Shown: piece after piece, positions 61,840 through 64,000 of the stretch
How the letters are laid out: each line of letters opens with the position of its first letter
Position numbering within the stretch: the stretch's first letter is position 1
DNA from: Paenibacillus radicis (ex Gao et al. 2016)
GTDB lineage: Bacteria; Bacillota; Bacilli; Paenibacillales; Paenibacillaceae
NCBI RefSeq assembly: GCF_014641555.1
Contig: NZ_BMHY01000008.1
Coordinates: 191,009-255,008, forward strand
DNA: 64,000 bases
Reading direction: 5' to 3'
The notes under the pieces: generated by a model
Databases searched by the model: none
The model's input: the letters and a program-made list of their open reading frames with translations, nothing else
Told to the model about the DNA's origin: nothing
Made by a program: the position numbers and the translations under genes

Positions 61840-61869
61840 TATATACCATATCCCAATTTGCACTGTCAA
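61840..61869 (-). promoter_or_regulatory. SigA promoter of htpG
   Basis: Minus strand TTGACA (61864-61869), 18-bp spacer, TATATA (61840-61845). Confidence 0.75.
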
Positions 61870-61925
61870 TGTTGGGCGAGGCACAGGGGGAGGGGATGAA
61901 GGCTGCTGAGAGCATCTAGGGCATT

Positions 61926-62111
61926 CAAAATGCAAAAGTGCATGTTGTTAAGGGGTAGAAGGCTGTATTTTCGCTTCAAAATGTAAAAGTACATTTTGAT
62001 GGGCTAAATTTGGTTGAATGGAGTGATTATGCGGCATTCAAAATGCAGATTTGCATTTTGAATCGATTTATCGACTAAATAGTGGGAAATGAAATGCACT
62101 TTTGCATTTTG
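61926..62111. repeat. Four-palindrome array, copy B
   Basis: Four 22-bp palindromes start at 61926, 61977, 62039 and 62090. The second, CAAAATGTA-AAAG-TACATTTTG, is identical to the second one of copy A at 6403. The third has perfect arms (CAAAATGCA-GATT-TGCATTTTG); the first has one mismatch and the fourth two. Spacing is 51, 62 and 51 bp, the same as in copy A, and total length is 186 bp in both. The intervals (29, 40 and 29 bp) have equal lengths but little shared sequence. It lies between the htpG promoter and the fchA 3' end. Confidence 0.9.
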
Positions 62112-62128
62112 TTTTGCCGAGAGGATAC

Positions 62129-62215
62129 TTAAGGTGCCACTAACTCTACCTTTATTCGATCAGGGTCTTCGAAAAACAGAGCATAATATTGTTCTCCGCC
62201 CGCGAACGGCTTACG
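62129..62215 (-). pseudogene. C-terminal scrap of a VOC-family gene
   Basis: About 28 codons read FAGGEQYYALFFEDPDRIK followed by VELVAP and a stop at 62129, a typical VOC C-terminus. An in-frame stop lies just upstream, and no N-terminal part is present. It is unrelated in detail to the intact VOC gene at 59447. Confidence 0.65.
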
Positions 62216-62246
62216 CTGCTATTAGCGCGACTTTCGCACACAAAAG

Positions 62247-62885
62247 CTAATTAATGGCGATACGAGTCTGAACCGTCTTTAAGGTTTGTACATGCAACGT
62301 ACTGATTGCCTCCATGAGCCGGTTCGCTTTATCGCTATATTGGCTGCTCAGCTCGGCATCCTTTAAGCTGTTCAAATTGATCTGAACGGTCAGCAACGCA
62401 GATTCGGCTGCTGCCTTCATCATAATGGCGCCGATGCCAAGGTCGGAGATGACATTTTTGTTGGCGGCGTTAGCTATACTTTCGGTGCTTTCGAGGCCAT
62501 TCTTGCATGCTTTCATCAGTTCCAGAGGCACATCAATTGCTCTTATAGCAGCTAGTTGAATGGCCTGCTTGCGCAGCGTTTTCTCCTCGTCCGTCCCCGC
62601 TGGCAGCTTAACTGCATGCATATACGTATCGAAGGAAGCGATGTCGGCTGCGAGCAGCGCCTCGCATTGCCCGGTGAAATGCTGCATTTTTGCTAGTGCG
62701 TCTGTTACTAGCGGCTGGAAGTCGGCGTATTTCTCGCCCTGCGTCAGATTGCATACCATGGAGGTCATGGCGGCGCCGAGCGCTGCGGCGAGAGCGGCGA
62801 CACTGCCTCCTCCTGGCGTAGGGCTGGAGCTGGACGATTGCTGAACAAAGTCGCGGATGGAGTAATCCCAGTTAATTGGAGTCAT
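62247..62885 (-). CDS. fchA: Methenyltetrahydrofolate cyclohydrolase / formiminotetrahydrofolate cyclodeaminase
   Basis: A 212-residue all-helical protein of the FTCD C-terminal family. The signature TPGGGSVAALAAALGAAM is near residues 22-40. It handles formimino- or methenyl-tetrahydrofolate in one-carbon metabolism. It overlaps the folD 3' end by 14 bp, so the two are translated together under the ZTP riboswitch. Which of the two reactions it catalyses is not decided by sequence. Confidence 0.9.
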   Translation of the reverse strand: MTPINWDYSIRDFVQQSSSSSPTPGGGSVAALAAALGAAMTSMVCNLTQGEKYADFQPLVTDALAKMQHFTGQCEALLAADIASFDTYMHAVKLPAGTDEEKTLRKQAIQLAAIRAIDVPLELMKACKNGLESTESIANAANKNVISDLGIGAIMMKAAAESALLTVQINLNSLKDAELSSQYSDKANRLMEAISTLHVQTLKTVQTRIAIN

Positions 62886-63741
62886 TGCGTAGAACCTCTC
62901 CTTGTTGTGAAGCTAGTGCCTTCATCAAGTTTTCGAACAAAATAGCTGTAGTCAATGTACCGACGCCTCCAGGAACAGGAGAAACAGCGGCAACGATATC
63001 TCCGATATCGCTTGCTGCGTCGCCGACGATTTTTCCGTCTGCTTGTTCATTTATTCCCGCATCGATGACAGCCAAACCTTCATGCACCATCTCCTTGTTA
63101 ACGATGTTGGGGTGGCCGACTGCGACGAAAGCAATCTCGGCATGCCGCAGATGTGAAGCGATATCTGTCGTGCGGGAATGGCACACGGTTACAGTGGCCT
63201 GTTCCCTCTGCAGCATATGGAACAATGGCAGGCCAACCGTCTGGCCTCTGCCGACAAGCGTTACGTTTTTCCCCGACAATGAATAACCGTAATGCTTGAG
63301 CAGCCGGATGCAGGCTTGCGGCGTAGCGGGATATAGACCAGCATCACCGGTAACCACGGCAAGCTTATTCGCTGGCGTTACACCGTCGACGTCTTTAGCG
63401 GGATCGATCGCATTTTCGATGATACGGGTCGATATTCCCTTGGGCAGGGGAAGCTCCAGCATAATGCCGTGAACATTGGCGTCAGCATTAAGCAGGCTGA
63501 TTCGTTCCAGCAATTCATTCTCGTTTACCCGGGAGTTGAAGGTGTGGAGCTGGAAGGCAATGCCTAACCGGTCGGCAAGCTTGCGTTTGGCCCCGGCATA
63601 GTAGGCGGAAGCGGGATCGCCCTCCACGAGCAGCGTTGCGATACAAGGCTGAACGCCTCTCCGTTTCCATGCTTCCACCTGCGCTGTGACTCCGGCATAG
63701 GCAAGCTCCGCCGGTTCTTTCGCTTTCATCAATACGGCCAT
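62872..63741 (-). CDS. folD: Bifunctional methylene-THF dehydrogenase/methenyl-THF cyclohydrolase
   Basis: A 289-residue enzyme that interconverts methylene-, methenyl- and formyl-tetrahydrofolate. Typical segments are YYAGAKRKLADRLGI (active-site Tyr and Lys region), GIMLELPLPKGI, PAKDVDGVTPAN, the Rossmann motif VGRGQTVGLPL and the C-terminal SPVPGGVGTLTTAIL. The start at 63741 has GGAGG 9 nt upstream; the longer open frame runs into the riboswitch and is not used. Confidence 0.95.
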   Translation of the reverse strand: MAVLMKAKEPAELAYAGVTAQVEAWKRRGVQPCIATLLVEGDPASAYYAGAKRKLADRLGIAFQLHTFNSRVNENELLERISLLNADANVHGIMLELPLPKGISTRIIENAIDPAKDVDGVTPANKLAVVTGDAGLYPATPQACIRLLKHYGYSLSGKNVTLVGRGQTVGLPLFHMLQREQATVTVCHSRTTDIASHLRHAEIAFVAVGHPNIVNKEMVHEGLAVIDAGINEQADGKIVGDAASDIGDIVAAVSPVPGGVGTLTTAILFENLMKALASQQGEVLRNDSN

Positions 63742-63771
63742 GATTTTGTTCCTCCTTGTTTGGGTGAAATG

Positions 63772-63815
63772 AAAAAAAAGCATCCGCAGAGCGCTCGTCA
63801 AAAACGAGCACCCGC
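63772..63815 (-). terminator. Riboswitch-controlled terminator
   Basis: On the minus strand a GCTCG/CGAGC-based hairpin (about 63783-63815, imperfect outer stem) is followed by eight T (63772-63779), 30 bp before folD. It is the expression platform of the upstream aptamer. Confidence 0.75.
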
Positions 63816-63822
63816 AAATACT

Positions 63823-63902
63823 TTTCCCCAGGCGAACGGCACGGTGCAGCCGCATGCTTCCTCGTGGTTTATTCCACTCGAATCTCGCCAGTCGCATGCG
63901 GC
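63823..63902 (-). promoter_or_regulatory. ZTP (pfl) riboswitch aptamer
   Basis: Read on the minus strand: a perfect 9-bp P1 stem GCCGCATGC/GCATGCGGC (63894-63902 with 63849-63857), the conserved GACTGGCG just inside it, a GTGG...CCAC internal hairpin, GAGGAAGC before the closing strand, and the conserved downstream segment CGCCTGGGG. This matches the pfl-motif consensus, which senses ZTP/ZMP, a sign of 10-formyl-THF shortage. Ligand binding should switch on folD-fchA. Confidence 0.92.
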
Positions 63903-64000
63903 GATGTTGGCTTTATTTTATCAAAAGGATGTCTGAAAAGGAAGCGGCGGAATAAAGCATTCTGCCGGAATCATTGCTATTGTTCGCCTGCTATTGGTAC
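63903..64000. other. Upstream of the riboswitch
   Basis: The promoter of folD-fchA must lie here on the minus strand. A possible -10 (TAAAAT) is seen, but no convincing -35. No gene is visible. Confidence 0.3.

Noticed and set aside
62872..63897. Start of folD at 63897
   Set aside because: The added segment is the ZTP riboswitch and its terminator; ATG 63741 has GGAGG 9 nt upstream.

Overview
The window looks like a chromosomal segment of a Paenibacillus-type member of the Bacillota. Supporting this are strong AGGAGG-type ribosome binding sites, several lipoprotein-anchored sugar importers paired with YesM/YesN-like two-component systems, an S-layer-homology protein, a secreted FnIII-GH18 chitinase, a CIRCE operator on htpG and a ZTP riboswitch on folD. 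I see no rRNA, tRNA, CRISPR array, transposase or prophage.

Layout. Positions 1-2246 hold a chitinase cut by the window edge. At 2533-5944 lie a LysR regulator divergent from an APC-type permease, a short stand-alone pyrE and a small membrane protein. At 5990-7135 is a gene-free, repeat-rich gap with three unrelated repeat types. From 7136 to 31305 runs a large carbohydrate locus: an AraC regulator, a cytosolic GH95 alpha-L-fucosidase-like enzyme, a secreted double-CBM35 clan GH-D (alpha-galactosidase-like) enzyme, two YesM/YesN pairs, two ABC importers without an ATPase, a cytosolic paralogue of the clan GH-D enzyme, and a GH4 alpha-galactosidase. The parts fit together as follows: glycans are trimmed outside by the CBM35 enzyme, oligosaccharides enter through one or both importers, and terminal alpha-galactosyl and alpha-fucosyl-type residues are removed inside by GH-D, GH4 and GH95.

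From 31479 to 42907 are housekeeping and stress genes (DinB, SgrR-like, SLH, AlkA-like, CPBP/PadR, AHL-lactonase-like with HxlR). They are interrupted by a patch of decaying genes (alpha/beta hydrolase, transporter, LysR). From 43177 to 54481 lie two more importers, one ending in its own LacI regulator with matching operators, the other ending in a third YesM/YesN pair. From 54696 to 57344 is a four-gene overlapping operon, adaA-adaB-2OG/Fe(II) oxygenase-radical SAM, probably for alkylation repair. The right end holds an MBL hydrolase, a CDF metal transporter, a VOC protein, CIRCE-controlled htpG, and folD-fchA under a ZTP riboswitch.

The most unusual signal is a pair of 186-bp arrays at 6352-6537 and 61926-62111. 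Each has four 22-bp palindromes related to CAAAATGTA-N4-TACATTTTG, at exactly the same start-to-start spacing (51, 62, 51 bp), while the DNA between the palindromes has diverged almost completely. I know of no described element with this geometry.
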